From positions 24,735,068 through 24,799,067 of the forward strand of contig NC_090952.1 in assembly GCF_040807025.1 (NCBI RefSeq): DNA of 64,000 bases, given 5' to 3'. Below are positions 1-14,409 of the stretch, piece by piece (within the stretch, counting starts at the first letter, position 1; the number at the start of each line of letters is the position of its first letter). The notes beneath the pieces were generated by a model. That model searched no databases, was not told where the DNA came from, and worked only from the letters and a program-made list of their open reading frames with translations. The stretch comes from Struthio camelus. Lineage: Eukaryota > Chordata > Aves > Struthioniformes > Struthionidae. The position numbers were made by a program, and so were the translations under genes.

Positions 1-1200
1 AAGAGAACAGAATTTCCATCCCGCGGCAGCAAGGGCAAAGCAAGACACTGGAGAGCTGGGTAAGGAATCCCGAATCCTTCCAGCGACTAGCTATTTACGT
101 ACAATGCTCTTCTGCTTTCTCTTTCTTCAGGTGCTCATGGGAGGACTCAAAAAACATATGCAAAGTTTAGCCAAACCCCACACAGGTGAGGTCTTGCTGC
201 TGTCAACAGTGACAACTCCTGCCCTTGTGCCTTCATTTAATGCGTGGGAGGGAGAACAGCTGATAAACCGCAAGGGCAGAAAAGCCTTTTCATTGCAGCA
301 ATGACTTTAGCAGGGGCACATCCCTGGACATCGCATGGCAGCACCCAGGGCTCTGCGCAGCACTGGGAGACACCCATGGTGGCTGCAGGAGCACCAGCCC
401 GTGGCGGGCAGGTGGCCAGCAGCAGGCTCCACCACCCTCACTGCAGCAAGAGCACACGCATGACATTTGGGCTAAAAGCAACAGTTTTCTTGCAGAACGC
501 AGCACAGTGAGTGCTGCCACAGTCCGAGGCCTTATTTCCATCCCAGCTGCCCGCAGGACCAGGCAGCCCAGAGACGTTACTGCCAGCAGAGGCTGAGCCT
601 GGAGGCTGGTGGCTCCATGATCCACCTGGAGGTGTGTCATTGAACTGCTGAACAGTCACAGCCATCACCGAGAAATCTCTGCCACCTCCCACAAGCGACT
701 CCTGACATCTCTCCGAGAGGTGACGCTTGCAAGAGACTTTAGTGTGACAACTTAAAGTCATTCATGAAACGGCATCCAGCTGTGGCTTAATCACATCTGC
801 AAGGGGAGGACCAGCTGGAAGAGCCCCCTGGAATGTCACAAGTCAGGCAGCATTAGGTCTCCAGCAATGAGTGGCAATCCTTTAAGAAAATACCCCAATA
901 TGGACAAGAAACCATAGGCTAGATGCAAGGAACATGCTGCAGGTGTCTGCCACCAGCGCTATAGATAGCCCCAACTCTCTTAAAACTCATATATCATTAT
1001 TAATTGCTAATCATTAAAAACTAGCAAAGCATGTAAAACTCAAAATGGATGATATTTTACCATGGTGACTCCTGAACTTAAGTCACTCATTTTACAAAAC
1101 TCTCTGTCTTAGTCTGAAGTTTCTGATATCTAACGCGATTGAATCCAGTTTGCTTCACAGGGGGGTGAACAAAACTTCATGCTTCTGAAATTTCGGATTA
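1..1200. other. Non-coding stretch, no recognised feature
   Basis: Short open frames overlap on both strands without splice context or known domains. I see no gene, RNA or repeat. Confidence 0.5.
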
Positions 1201-1232
1201 TTTTGGGAATCCGGTGGTGGTAGCAGCTCACC

Positions 1233-1343
1233 CACGTGAAGCCCGTACCGCGCAGCCACTCTCGCCACGTGAGCACGCTCCTGGCCAATGCCCAAGCTGG
1301 AGTTTCAGTCTGCGCGTTTGCATCTGAAAGCGTGGTTCACGTG
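1233..1343. promoter_or_regulatory. Cluster of three CACGTG E-boxes
   Basis: Palindromic CACGTG at 1233-1238, 1266-1271 and 1338-1343, each followed by GA. The last is a full TCACGTGA, the preferred site of MiT/TFE-type bHLH-ZIP factors. CpG is rare in the surrounding sequence, so three in 111 bp is more than expected. Function is inferred only. Confidence 0.35.
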
Positions 1344-2829
1344 AGAAGGGTTTCCCGTCAGAGAGCACAGGTCTACTTACGATATGAGGGCTGGAATCTC
1401 CTCCTCCCTTTTAAAGCGTCCTGCCCATACTAACACCTTTTTATCAAAATTCGTAGGCTTTCTGTCGTTTTTGAATGGCTGAGAAGCTGCAAGAGATATG
1501 TGAAAGAAAGCTGTGAACTAAGTTTAAATTGGCAAAGAAGGAAAAAAAAAAGCTACAGTGAAAGGGGAAAAGGGTCGAAAATAACGAATTTTTTTTTATT
1601 ATTCTTTAAGAGCCAAATATACTTTTTAATGTCAACAGGATTCAACAACCCAACTGTTGGCCCAACTGTCAGGTTGAACAAGCTGTCCACGGCGCTAGTA
1701 ACTACTTGCCCACATTCCCATCCCGAGAGCACCAACCAAGGCAAGGGCTGTCACAATACAGCTCGTGCCCAGGTGATGCCATTACCATGCTGCTACCGTG
1801 AGCAGCGTGAGAAAGGGACTCCCACACCTCTTAATGGGAATAAACCCAGTGCCAGGCTGGTGGCAGTGAGACCACTGGTAAAACAGAGTAAGCAACGGCC
1901 AGCCCAAATCCCGCAGCGATGCAATGCCTTGTTTCTGCGTTGCCCCTCTGTAAAGGAAGAGCACTGCAAGGCATCTGGGACTTGTGCATCCAGGCAGGTC
2001 CTGGATGACGATGCCTGTGCTTGCAAACATGGGATGGGTGCTTTGACATGCCTGATGGCTTCCTCCCCTTTCCACATGCCCTGGGCACCCAGGCGCCTGG
2101 GCTCCAGCTGCCGCTGCCCCTCGCTCCCTGGGTGTCGTTCGACCACTGGTGCTCATGAGAGGAAAACTTAAAAAAAATAATTGCAGTTATACCTGGTAGT
2201 ACGGGGACCAAGGTTTATATTTAATCTCCCGCTTCCCCTGTTTCTGTCGCTGCTGCCACAGCGTGCCTTGGAGAGCAGCAGAGCTGCCTCTGAAACGCCG
2301 TGAAGAGCCCAAGTCCTGTCTGTAGCAAGCGGCAGGACAGATCACTAAGAGGGCAACTTCACTTCGGAGGGCAAAGCCTGTGCCGGAGGCCAGCAGCGAT
2401 CCCACAGGAGCACCAGGAAAAGGCATCTTTGCCCTTCTCCCTGGACACACCGGGGAGGGCAGGCAAGAAGCCCACAAAGCCAGAGCCGTGGTGGATTAAA
2501 AAGAGGAGGTAGCAGGCTGCCCAGGCACGGACACAACCCTGTCTTTCACAGCAAAGGTGCAAGGAACCCATCTCGCAAGCTGCTGATGCCAAGCCAGCTC
2601 AGCTCCCTGTCCGAGCTCCCAGTCCTCCTCTCATCTCCGACGAAGGATAGGGCATCGCGTCCCCGTGTGGTTCTCATCCCTCCACAGACACCTAGAGGAA
2701 CATTATTCTTTGTCCTTAGCAGATTTCGTGACACGAAGCATCAGTTTTGCATTAGCCACTGCAGAAGAAGCACTACGTAAAAGGAGAAGTTTTACGCCGT
2801 GTTAGTCCGATCCCTGGACTCACTTGGCA

Positions 2830-3430
2830 TCTGAGGAGCGATTATAACCCCGGGGGACGCAGCACTGAACCGACACAGCCACAGAGAAGAACCAGCGTCC
2901 TCTTCTCGCGGCTCGCTGCAAATAACCTCCCTTCGGCACTGCAGCGAAGCCGCCACCAAAGCATTGCTACCCACCTGGATTCGCCGTCCGAGAAGCAGCG
3001 TCCCGCGTGCCCCTGGCCGCGTCGCCAAGCCCTCTCCTGGGGCGCGGGAACGGGAGAGCCGCGCTGGGGGCCCGGGCACGCAGCCGAGCCGCCGGCCACC
3101 ACCGCGCGGTGCCACCAGCCAGGAGCCTCCCCAGCATCGCCCCGACCAGCCTGGAGACGCGCAGCCACCCGAAGGGGCCAGCAGCAGCCTCAAAGGCTGC
3201 GGCCGGGGGCTACTGATGGAAAAGCAGCGCTTCCTGCGAGCGGGGAGCGTCACGTGTTTCCGCCGCCAGCGCCGAGCAGTTTCCCTGCGTCAGAGTGACT
3301 AACCAAGTTTATCGCCAGCTTTTGCCGAAGAGACACACCTTCCGAGTTACGTGGCCAGGGATTGCCCCGCTCCGGCGCCGCTCGCCTCCCCGAGCGGGGC
3401 AGCGCGGGCTCCGAGTCCCTGAGAGTCCCG
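2830..3430. promoter_or_regulatory. Orphan CpG island
   Basis: CpG-dense, GC-rich sequence (many CGCG, GCCGCC and CCGGGC runs) set in ordinary A/T-richer DNA, with a CACGTG at 3251-3256. It looks like a promoter-type island. Open frames on both strands here are compositional, with no recognised domain. It could be the promoter of a non-coding RNA or of an unseen gene. Confidence 0.45.
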
Positions 3431-6400
3431 TGGGATAGTAATAGGCATTTACATTCCCCCCCCCAACCCCTTACTCTTTCCTGTGTTAGGGCTAACGTAG
3501 GACAGCGTGCTATGTTTTCCCCAAAGACAGGCTTAGTAGCTGCTAATCGTCACAGCCGGCCAAGCTGTTGGAGCCCTTAATTGATTGCAGCTATAAAACA
3601 ATCTTACAGGTCAATTGCGTTGAACAGACTTTTGAAGAGGAAAGGCTTCTCTGCTGTCTCAGGATAGGTTGGCAAAGGGGAGAAAGAAAAAAAAAATCAG
3701 TAATTCTGAACTAGAATAAAAATTGCTTTGCTCATTCATTTCTTCTCCAAGATCTTGTACGTGCAAAAACGGAGGAGTTGGGAATACCGAAAGAGGTGTG
3801 CCAGAAGTCAGGCAAGAGCAACGCAGCCGGGGGCTTCAGTCCTTCGGGTGCTTATCTCTGGAGTTATTTGCTTTGCGGCTTGTGGCCTAAGTCTCCGCCC
3901 TTCACAGATGCTTGGCTGAAACCATCACGTTTGCGAGCTTTCCAGGACCACTAAAGCCGATGTTTGTGACCGTAAACGCAGAGTGGAAGCTCGTCCTGTG
4001 ATCCTGACGGTCCCATTTTCAGATAGCAAACTTCAAGACCTGAAAAAATGTTTCAGATTAGCTTGGAATCGGTAAACTAAGAAAAACCACATAAAAACAT
4101 CAGGTGACAGTTTTTGCCAGTGAGCAGATGTGGTCATTTAAACATAGCAGAGCATACAAAGCATTTGCCCTCCTTGAATTCAGCCTCCACAAGGTCTGAA
4201 GCATGCTGGATGTTGTCCATCACGTCAGCTGCGCTCAGCAGAGAACGACCCAGAGACAATGCCGTTTTATCAACTTGACGTTCCTCCTTCAGGATTTCCC
4301 GATGGGTCAGGAAATGAAAATGCAAAAACCACGTGTCTCGTTCGGAGCAGCGGAGTCCTTACTCTGCTCAGACACAGCAGGCTCTAAAGGTGATTTACAT
4401 GCAGGAAGAACATTTCCATTCAAAAGAGAAGAAGCTGTTGCCAACAGGAAGACGTTACAAACTATTTAATAGTACCATCAAATGCAATACTGCGGATAAT
4501 GAAAGCGTGCCCAAGTGCGAGGGGACGAAGTGCAAGGGAACATTGCTCATCACGTTTGCGCGGATGTTAAGGGCTCAGGCGATGAAAGACGTGAGAGAGA
4601 TGCAGCTCTAGCTACCCAGCGCCTGGCCCCGAGGAAAAGCTCTGCTGTTTATAGAAATGTTTTATATTTTTCAGTACGTGAAGTTATTGATACTGAAGAA
4701 AGCAGAAACTTGCGGTAATGACAACTGTGGCTTTTTTGCTCTTTTCATGAGAGCTCCACAATGCATCCGGGCATAACACAAAGCGTTTAGCTTAATTTTC
4801 TTGTAATTCAGTGAGGCAAATTAGATCCATTTCCAGATTAGGAACCCATACAGAAAATAAATGGCAGTATGAGCATCCAGCTGCAAACTTTGCCACAAAC
4901 AAGTAGAAATCAGTGGAGCCGATTATGCTGAAAGAAGCAGAGCAGAAACCTGGTAAAGTCACTGAGGATGTTCATGTCCTGCTCACGATTTCACTGCAGG
5001 GAGATGCCCCGTGCAGAAGGCGAATGGCACATTCACAGGGCTCAGTGCCCCCCGAGAGCACAGCGGAGCTGGCCAAGGCCACGTTCGGAAAAGCTCCCAA
5101 ACATCAAGGATACCCTGGCTGACTCGCTGCCAAGATTGTTTACTGGCATCAAGGTCACCCCACTCTGATGTCTTCCAGACACTTAAAAAAAAAATTAGTG
5201 GCCCACCTCAACAAATAGCTACTTTAATTTGGGCTTTGAAACCATTTTTGCTGTAAAAGGTATCCTCTGAAACACTTACAGCAAAAGTCAATGTTTTTAC
5301 CTCATGTCCAAGTCTGGATTTAAAGAGAAGGAATTACCGTTTTTATTGCATCTCCTCACTTCTCAGAGTAGAGAAAATAGTTGGGTTTTCAGGCCTCTGG
5401 TGCTTATCCACCCTGGGGTTGTCAATTGTTTCCTCTAAAAGAGGCACTAGGTAACAGCTATATTAATCACGTCTGCTGCGAGTGAGAAAGTGCTCCAGGA
5501 TTTATTATGCCAGCATTTAGGAAGCGCAAAGAGACAGACAAGTCCCCATGAAACCACAAAGGCAGTTATTTGTCCCCAAATTTTACTGGCATTGCTTGCC
5601 CTGGGGACACTCAGCGTGCTCAGGCGAGTTTGACTGCAGCGTAAGAAAGTGAATAAAAAGCTGTACATGCCACTGCGCCGGACCAGGCGCCAGTATTCCC
5701 AATACCCTGCATTTTATCTGCTTGCTGTGCCAATCCCCTTAAATCCCAGGGGCGAGCAAGCACTGATTTGGCTTCAGCTAGTGCCTATCTACTCCCTGCG
5801 GAGTCTCCTTTGCAGCAATGCACATCTGGGGTCATGTCCTGCAGGGAGACCGTGGCCCAGGTGCTAGATGGCTCCGTGCCTGGGAAGGGAAAAAAAGAAA
5901 ACCCCAAACCAAGGAAACAACCAAAAAACCTCCCTGCACCCCCAAGTCACTCTCTCTGCACACCCTGATACTCTTGGGGACACGCTGTGATGCTTCCCTC
6001 CCTCAGTCCCATTGACCTCAGCACCTCTCCTCCGCGGCGAGTTCGCCCAGTGAAGGGCCCAAGAAATCCTGCAGAAATTGGTCCTTCCCTGTGACAGGGC
6101 CCAAAACATAGCCCAGATACCCACTAAACCAAGCACATTTGCAACATCTGTGACTGCCTCACTACAAGCAGCTGTGCCCCTTTTATGATGATTTGCTTAT
6201 ATACACATATATATAAAAATATATATTTAGAGACATATATACTTATATCTGATGCTTTTCAAATTTTGAGGGCAAGCTGCATCCCTTCAGTTCAGCACAG
6301 GAGCATGAAAGTCCACTGGAGGAAAAACAAAACAAAACAAGAAAATCCACGTCTCCCTGAAATAACTTGCAAAACACAGTCGTCTGCAAACATCATTGCT

Positions 6401-9400
6401 TTCACTGGAATTTTATTAAGGAGAAGAGTGTGACTTCTTCACAAATAGCTTAATTTAATCTATCAAGCTGAGCCTGCGATGGACTGGCAGCTGATTTACC
6501 CCTTCTCCCTTTACGAAGCAAGAAGGGACAGCAGCAGAGGGACAGCACCCACTTTAGGCCAGCACAGTGGCCAGCTTTGCTGGTCTCCTCCCCTCCTTCA
6601 CTATACCCAAAACACCTTCGTGGACCTGGCTCTGCAGGGCTGCAGTATAAAAATCCATTGCACTTTGATTTCTGATGGATTTTATGCTGTCTTTCTGAGC
6701 ACCTGAATCCTGGTTCCTGCCGGTCTCTTGCAGCAATGGGTAAATGACTCAGATTCTCCTCATCTGTTCTTCTTTTTCTGCTTCCAACAATTGCAGGAAG
6801 AGACACTTTGGAAGAGTATATTTTTTCCCCCTAAAAGTCCAGATGAGACCATCTGTGCTCCTCTTTGCATCTCCTGGTTGGTTTTTGTAAGGTTATGCAG
6901 CAATCTTTAAGTCATATACACAAAAGGAGGCATAGGAATATTTAACTGAAGAGTAACTGCTTATAAAGCTGTTCTTATGTGCAGTGTCGTCAAAATCAGA
7001 TAGCTTTATATCAGGCTTTGTTTCACATCACATGAAAAGTTTTTAAATACTAGAGTTGTGACAAGCAGTAGAAGATAAGATTACCTTAAAATTCTCTGCT
7101 TTCCTCCAATCTAATTAAATGTGCAGCAGAGCTCGGCCTCAGTTCCCAGCTGAGATAAATAAGCAATCCTGGACGGGCTCGCGGCTCATGAAATTCTAAG
7201 TGAGTCAGGAAATATTTCACCTCACAACCGCATATTCTCTGGCAGCACAATTTAACGCAGCGAGAGCCATGAATTGCTTTGAAACATCTCACTTACCTGC
7301 AGACTCTCAGCCTGAACACCCTTCCCACCGTCTCCAGGCCCCCAGGGCACAACGCTCCATGCACTTGGATTTTCTCTGGGTCCTCCTGCGATTAGGAAGC
7401 AATCTACCCTGAGGAGCCTCTAATGTAAATCGACAGAGATTAAGAGCTCTCAAACTATGTCTCACCCCAGCCAAGTCAAATCAAGGAAACAGCTATAGCA
7501 TCCTACAGCAGAACGACACTGAGATGGTCTATGAAGAGCTCTGAAAACAAGCACCAGCATGAAGCATTAATCACTTCAGGACAGCACGGTTCACATCTGA
7601 TAATCTCAGACGTTATCCATAAAACAAAGCATCTAGCAAAAAAAAGAGCAGTGATAGTAAAAAAAACACCACCACCCTCTTTCAATTTTCAGCTTTTCAG
7701 CTTTCTTTCACAAAAAGAAATAAAAATTCACCTATCTAGTTGCACAGTGAGTGGAAGTTCCATTTTTTCTGCCTATATTGTTCTTATTCCATCAAATTTG
7801 ATAGCATCGTTACAATATGAAAAATTCCACCCAGCTCCCATAAATAAACCACCAAGCTGCACTGCTCAGGTGCTCTACTGACTCCAGCCTAACTTGCTAA
7901 TTTTTGCCACGCGAGCCTTTTTGCCTATCACTCTCTCAATATAGGAAGGAAGTTAATGTGATCCACTCGGTGTTTTCTACAACAGGAGCAGTCATTACCC
8001 CCAGGTGAAGAAGATTTGAACCGCTCTCTAGGTCTGCTACTAACACAAGAAAGAGCAGGATTTAGCCTTCTCTCTGAGCGCCTGCGTTTAAACATTTTCT
8101 TCCCTTAGCCCTGAGCGCACCTGGTCTGAGCAGAGGTGCCCAACGCACCTTTGGGTGCAAATGATCCTTTTCTAAGCGGTTGCATCTTCACTACCATTAA
8201 GCACGTTTATTCTCAGGGGACTTAAACCCCAATTAATGGGGTTAATGTTTTGCCATTTAAGATGTGCGCACTTCTGGAGCAGCATCAAAGCCCAGTCCCG
8301 CTGCAACTTCACGGAGCCCCCAAGCGCAACGGAAATGCCCACAAAGAAGGGAGATTGCTCAAGTGGAGAAGATCCATAAACCACAATTGCTTTATTACAC
8401 TCTGTCGGCTCTAGGTTTTCAGCTAAGATGAAATGTAACATTTATGGGTCACCGGAATGCAGTTGTCGAGGTGCAGTATAGCATCTGTGGGTCAAAGGAA
8501 CGTGGTTATGAACTGGCATAACAGGAGCCAAGTTCAGTTGAGCAAAACTTGTGAGCTGGGCCTGGAGGTGCTAACCTCTATAAAAAAAGCATAAAAAGGA
8601 GAGCTGGGAGGGGCTGAATATCCAAAGTACAGGATTTATAACTGCTGATGTCAAAAGGACAAAGCTCGTGGCAGCAAAACACAGCTGGTTAGTCATCACT
8701 CCAGCAAAGCTGGGGCTATGCCCTTTCCCCCGGGTTTTGGATGATCATATAGAGGCAATGAAATGGCACATGACCTCCGGAGCAAGGTGACTTGGCATGC
8801 ATGGCGGCTGCATACCGATGGGCTGAAACCTGTAGTGACTGCTGGAGGCCAGCTTCATTATGGGGAGGCTGGTGAAGTGCCAGGAGCAAGCAGCAGCAAT
8901 CCTAGGACCCAGGAAATGCAGCGCAGTGTTCAGAGTGCTGTGAGGACACTACAGGTTTTATAGCCCGTACAGGAAATTAGTATGTTGATAAGCTTTGCAC
9001 CAGGCAACTGCTTTCTGGAATAATACAAAATTGGACTCTATAGCAGAAGGGTGCAAAAGCCTAAAAGGAAAAAAAAAACCTGTAGCCATCAGAGTCCAAA
9101 TAATTTACATGTTGACTCAGAATTTGGGGAACTGTTTAAATGAAACCTTTCCCACACCTGTTTTCCCAGCTGAGCCTGAGAAGCACATTGACAAGGACAG
9201 ACTCCTTGCTCACTTGTCCCTTAATGATTTGCTTCCCTGAGAAAAATGGCATTGTCTTGAAAAGCACATGGGTTTAGGAATTCTTCAGTTTGGTAGCCAA
9301 TAGTTTGGAGAAAAAAAGTAACCTAATTTAAAAAGATCGAAGAATTCTGCCCAAAAATATCTTCTCCTCACACTTGCTCTAACACAAGGAGGACTTACAG

Positions 9401-12400
9401 TTTTTCTGCTCCTGCAGAGAAGTCATGTACTATTGATCAGGCCAAAAACTGGCCTAGACTGAGCAGGTGCAGACTGTGCAGGTATGAGCCCCTGCACTAT
9501 GGGATCTGAATACGTACACAATCAATGCAGGAGCAAATGTATCCTGGATAACACGGGAGTAGGCACTACCTCAGGAACACATTTGTCCCAGCAGTGCATA
9601 CCACGGTAGGTGATAAAATGGCACGGTGCCTCCTCAAATTTACCGTGTCTTGACCACCCCTCCAAAGAGACCATAAAACTCTTCCGAACGCTCCTGGGTG
9701 AGACACAACCTACCTGGAGGTTGAGATTTAGTGTCCCAGAAGCATTTACATGACCAAAGGGACCGTCAGGGGAATGCATTTCCTAAAAGGCCCATAGTCC
9801 ACTCAAGCACAAGTGCTGGGAGGGCAGGAGAGTGATGACTGTTTGTCACACACAGCTTTGTACCCTGGTGCGCGGGCTTTGGTGCAACCACGTTGTCTTG
9901 CTGCTGCGGTGAAACCCCTGTCTACAACCACCTGCGCTGTTAGGGAATGGCTTGTGTATGCCATTGCAGGGCTTGAACCTGGACTGGTGACTCCCTCTAC
10001 TGCATGTTTGCATAGTGCCTTGCATAAGGGAGTCCTGGGTATTATGGAAGCTCCTACGTAGCATGGTAAAGAGATGAGTGGGAGGGAAATGAGAGACTGA
10101 TCTTGAACAGGTACACAATGAATATGGGCAAGCCAGGGGCTGCAGAAGAAGAAATTATTCCAGGGATCCTACGTAAGCAAGGCTTTCCTCCTCTGACAAT
10201 AACACAAAGCTGTCCTGCATTTTCTGGGCTGCATACGTCATGGGAATGCATACGTAACACCCCTGACTTACTGAAAGAGGAACTTGTTCAAGACTAGAGC
10301 TTGTCACAGATTTATGGCATGTTTCCAGCGTGCTGCCCACATTAGGTTGGTAGCTCTCCTCTGCTTAGACTTCAGTAAAACATCTCCCAAGGGCACCAAT
10401 CCAGTACTCAGAAAGGCAGAGATTCCTATAAAAATGTTAAACTGAAGAAGGAAGTGGGTAGAGTGGGGATGGCAGGGACCCATGCTGAACGGAGAACTGC
10501 GGGGGGGTCACAGATGAACTTATTGAGGGGTCAGTCCTGGAGCAAGGCTTCTTTTATTCGATCTTGGCACTAGAGGCAGCAGCGTGCTGGCCTGTGGTCA
10601 TCAAGGAAATGCAGAAGATGACGAGAAGATAACATAGGAAAACTTCATGACCTCAAGGTTTCGTGTTGTAGAAATAGGACAAAGAGCACACGGTGCAAGG
10701 TCATCCCTCTGGGGCTAAGGAAGAGGATTTCCAGATGTGTTAGTTTAACAAAGGATGACTCCAGGCTGCCAGGTGGATGCTGCCATGGAAAACACAGGTG
10801 AAATTTTAAGATGTACAAGCAAAGTCATGCAAGCAGAGAGAAAACAGTTTCCGTATCCTTATGCAAAATATCTGGAATAGTTTGCCCGAGTTGCCTGTGC
10901 TCAAGAAAGAAGGGAGCAAAGAAAGGGAATGATGAAAAAAACAAGTCTTTTTTTGGCGAATAAAATGAAAATGGAGAGGATTCATGCTGGATATCCCTTG
11001 GGAAGGTCAACACCAGGGAAGAAGGACAGTTACATAGGCTAAATCTCAGTATTAATACCTAAACAACTAGGTGTAGGCTGCTCATGAAGGATTCCACAGG
11101 CCGCATCCTTCATGGTGCTGTCCCACGTATTTGCAGTAAAGTGACAGGGGCTTTCTCCATGCCCCTGTCAGCTAATGAAGCACATTGTAACACTAACAGC
11201 CAGGCCTGCATGGCTCACCAGGCTCCTGCAGTGCTGCTGGGAAGTTTAACTTGGACCATAACTGCACAGTCATTAGTGTTTACAAAACAAGTTTCCCGGG
11301 AAGCAAAATTACACACAGAGGAAACAATAAGCAGCAATGTAATCAGATGCGAGAGGGAGATCATTTCATTACCTGAACCAGGCCTCATTACTCACCGTTT
11401 CTCTGGCAAGAGCTGATAAATGCAGACTAATGAATCTTGGACCTCAGGACCAACAGGAGGAGGGCTGACTCTGTGCTACTGCATGCTAAGCAGGAACCAG
11501 AGGATCTCACTTTCAGCCCAAAGTGCAAAAAGTAAAATACTAACACATCCCATTGCAGCACTGCAGTGAGAGAAGAGATGGGGTTTGCCCACCGATGGCT
11601 TGGCCGTACAGAGTGGCACCGGCTGCAGGAACGCCACGGCTCCCTTCCAGCATGCACACGGTCTGCTTCCAGCGCCTCTTCTCCAGGGGCATCGAGTGAC
11701 ACATCTATCTCAAAGCTGAGGCTTTACCAGAAGACCAGAGAAATCAGTTAAGCTTTATATCTCTCCAAAATAATAGGTGATTTGCTACACGGTACTGTAA
11801 GGCACTGAAGGTAGGTGCGAGGGTTGGAGATGGCTATTTAGGGAAAACCTTCCAGGATGACCAATAGCAGCTGGAGACCTCTCAGTCTGTCCTCACAGCT
11901 AAATTGCGGTGTCCTCAGGCCACATTGCAGGGCGTCCTGGGCCTGGTTATGGAGCAAGAAAAAAATCAGCAAAGGAAAGAGGCTACAGCACCAACCTGGG
12001 AAAACGCAGCAGCAGTCTGTATGAGCAGGTAAATCACTTTAGCAGCACTTTGGTTCATAAGCACAGTTCCCCACTGGCTGCTATGGATATTCATCCTATC
12101 AAAAAAACAGGGAAACCACAGACGCACTGTTCGCTGTACACATTTATTAAAAATCAAGCAATGCTGAAGAAACCAGTAGAAACGGAAAGCAAAGCTCTTT
12201 AACATAAATGAATTCCCAGAACTGCAAAGACCACATCTGTTTTTCTGCACTGTTCTTCTGCATAGTTCCCAAGCAAAATGCTCCCCACGTTTCATGTGCA
12301 GCAACAGGAGAGCCCTTGGCAAGACTCCCCTGAAAGGGGCTCAGACCCTAACAGCCAAGGCAAGATGAAAATGTATTCAGAGAGGAGCACACTTGCCCTG

Positions 12401-14400
12401 ACTTTACAGGGAAACGCTGCCCTCGTCTGTCTTCTAGTGACAGACTTTATTGTCCTGTCTGCCATGCAGGAATCGTTCATCATTTCTAGCGTGAATTGGT
12501 GAATCTCTTGTTCTGCCCAATGCAGACGTCTGTGTCCAGACCTGCAGCCTCGGTCCCTTCAGCTCTGCTGCTGTTGGCAGGTGGAGTCGGTCAACTGTGT
12601 TGGTGCAATGGAGCTGAAAGGTAGAAATGTCTTGATTCTCTGTATTAAATAAGTAGAAGGCATCTTGTCCCAAAAGAAGGCAAAAGGCTTAATCCTACCG
12701 GGCCCAGCTTGTGCTTTCATTTATAAAACTAAAACTCGCCAAAAGAACCAAATGAGCCCTGATTCCAGATGAATGGGAGTACTGAGAGGCCACAGTGGGG
12801 TTCAGCGAGAGCAGAACAAGCTCCCTGTCCCAGCAAGGCCTGCTCCTGCAGTGATCTACACCTTGCTGTGCTGGGTAGTGATTTGGGAATCTCAACCCCC
12901 ACGAGTTCAGACCCAGAAACCCCGACAGAGTGAGGCTGGGCTTCCCCTTTCATGAGGCTCCAGGTTGGTAAAAACTCCTGCACAGACACAGCAGAGGCAC
13001 ATTTCAAGAGTCATTAGTGGCCCACAGGAAGGTGAAATGAAGGAGAAATTGAACATGCATTCATATTTCATAAAAATGTAATTTTTTAAGTTAGAAAATT
13101 ACATTTCGTAGATGAAGTGTGTGTTTGGGTGCAGAAGGTGCTTCTGTTAAACCTCCTTAAGACAACAATGAAAGCCAGCCAAGGTTCACAGAAAGCCCTC
13201 TACTTGGTGAAAGTGCAGATCACATTTCATATCTGTTAAAATTCGTAAAGCCCCAGAGGTAGCAGGGTGCCCAGAGCAGATGCAGACGCTGCTCTATCAG
13301 GAGACATGTCTGTTAGATCTTTTAATGAGGTTAGCCCTGCTGAACGCTAGAGAGAAGGGGTGGAAAGCCCGATTCTGCTGATTCATGGTTTACTGACATC
13401 TCTCCTTGCTCCTGCCTTTCCCCCTCGACTTTATTTTGCAAATCCTGGATTTGATCAAAGTCTGCCTCCCCAAAATTGAACGTGCAATTCCCCAATATCT
13501 GATGCTCAGAGCGTCATCCCGGCAGCAGCAGCCAGGTCGTATTTGATGGCACCGGACCGACTAATGGACGCACGGGGTGGGGAGTTATGACCGGCCTGGG
13601 ACTTGAGCTGCAGCTGCATGATTTTGGGTGCCCCATAGCCGCGTGGCTGGCTCACCCATGGCCGCAGCCCAGAGTCGGGCACAAGGCATTGACTTTTATA
13701 TCTGTATGGCTGTTTAATTGCTATCCAGGTCCCTAGCTGCAAAACATCAAAACATTCCTCCCAAACTGATTTTCAGGGAAATGTTTATCCCAAATGATCT
13801 TTTCCAACATACCTGTCAGGGATGCCCAGCCCAAGACCCACCAGCCAGCTCGTGATCTCCCCAGCATCTTGCCCGCTGGCCAGTTTCTCCCCGGTCATGG
13901 GTGCTGCGGTCCATCTGCTGCCTCGGCAGTCAGCAGCTCTCGTTGCAGCCTCTCTGCCCAGTGCTTTAACCTGTTCCATCATTTCACAGCCCAGCAGTTC
14001 TGTTTGAAGAGGTAGAATACGGCAGATTCCTCTCATTATTTTAGTCTCTGTGAAATGACCACTATTAAGTCGCAGTGTGCTACACATTTCTAGATTTTCC
14101 TCCAAGCATTTCTCTTTCTGATGAGTCCTATGCTTGTGACCAGAGTTTGGCCTTTTTGGCTCCTACTTGTTGATGGTTTGTCTCCTCCTTTGCTTTCAAA
14201 GCCTTTGAACAAAATTCAGTAAAGTAAAACTCTAAGGACTAAAATTCCTAGTGATCGTTCACTTGAGCTTAACCATTCTGGTCATAATACAGCTGGGCAG
14301 ATTCTGCCTTTCTTCATGCTGGTAGTATTTTATCAACAAACATGCATGGTTACGAGATGCCTCGCAGGCTTTTCTTTGTGGATGTAAGGAGGGACCTACC
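3431..14400. other. Non-coding stretch downstream of SLC6A14
   Basis: Mixed composition with no frame longer than about 120 codons and no recognised domain. A CTATAAAA TATA-like octamer at 3591-3598 follows the CpG island but has no supported transcript. A 12-bp A/T hairpin lies at 13074-13106. Apart from the AT repeat at 6.2 kb, nothing else was recognised. Confidence 0.5.
6196..6247. repeat. AT-rich simple repeat
   Basis: A run of TATATA and AATATATAT motifs, ordinary low-complexity sequence. Confidence 0.8.
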
Positions 14401-14409
14401 TTTTTGCAG

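Noticed and set aside
1500..2171. 223-codon open frame on the plus strand
   Set aside because: No recognised domain, overlaps several frames on the other strand, and contains a low-complexity A/T run. No splice or promoter context.
2792..3253. 153-codon minus-strand frame in the CpG island
   Set aside because: GC-driven frame, Arg/Pro/Gly-rich, with no recognised family.
4134..4325. 63-codon minus-strand frame ending DLVEAEFKEGKCFVCSAMFK
   Set aside because: It looks somewhat protein-like, but I could not match it to a family, and no splice partner or promoter is apparent.
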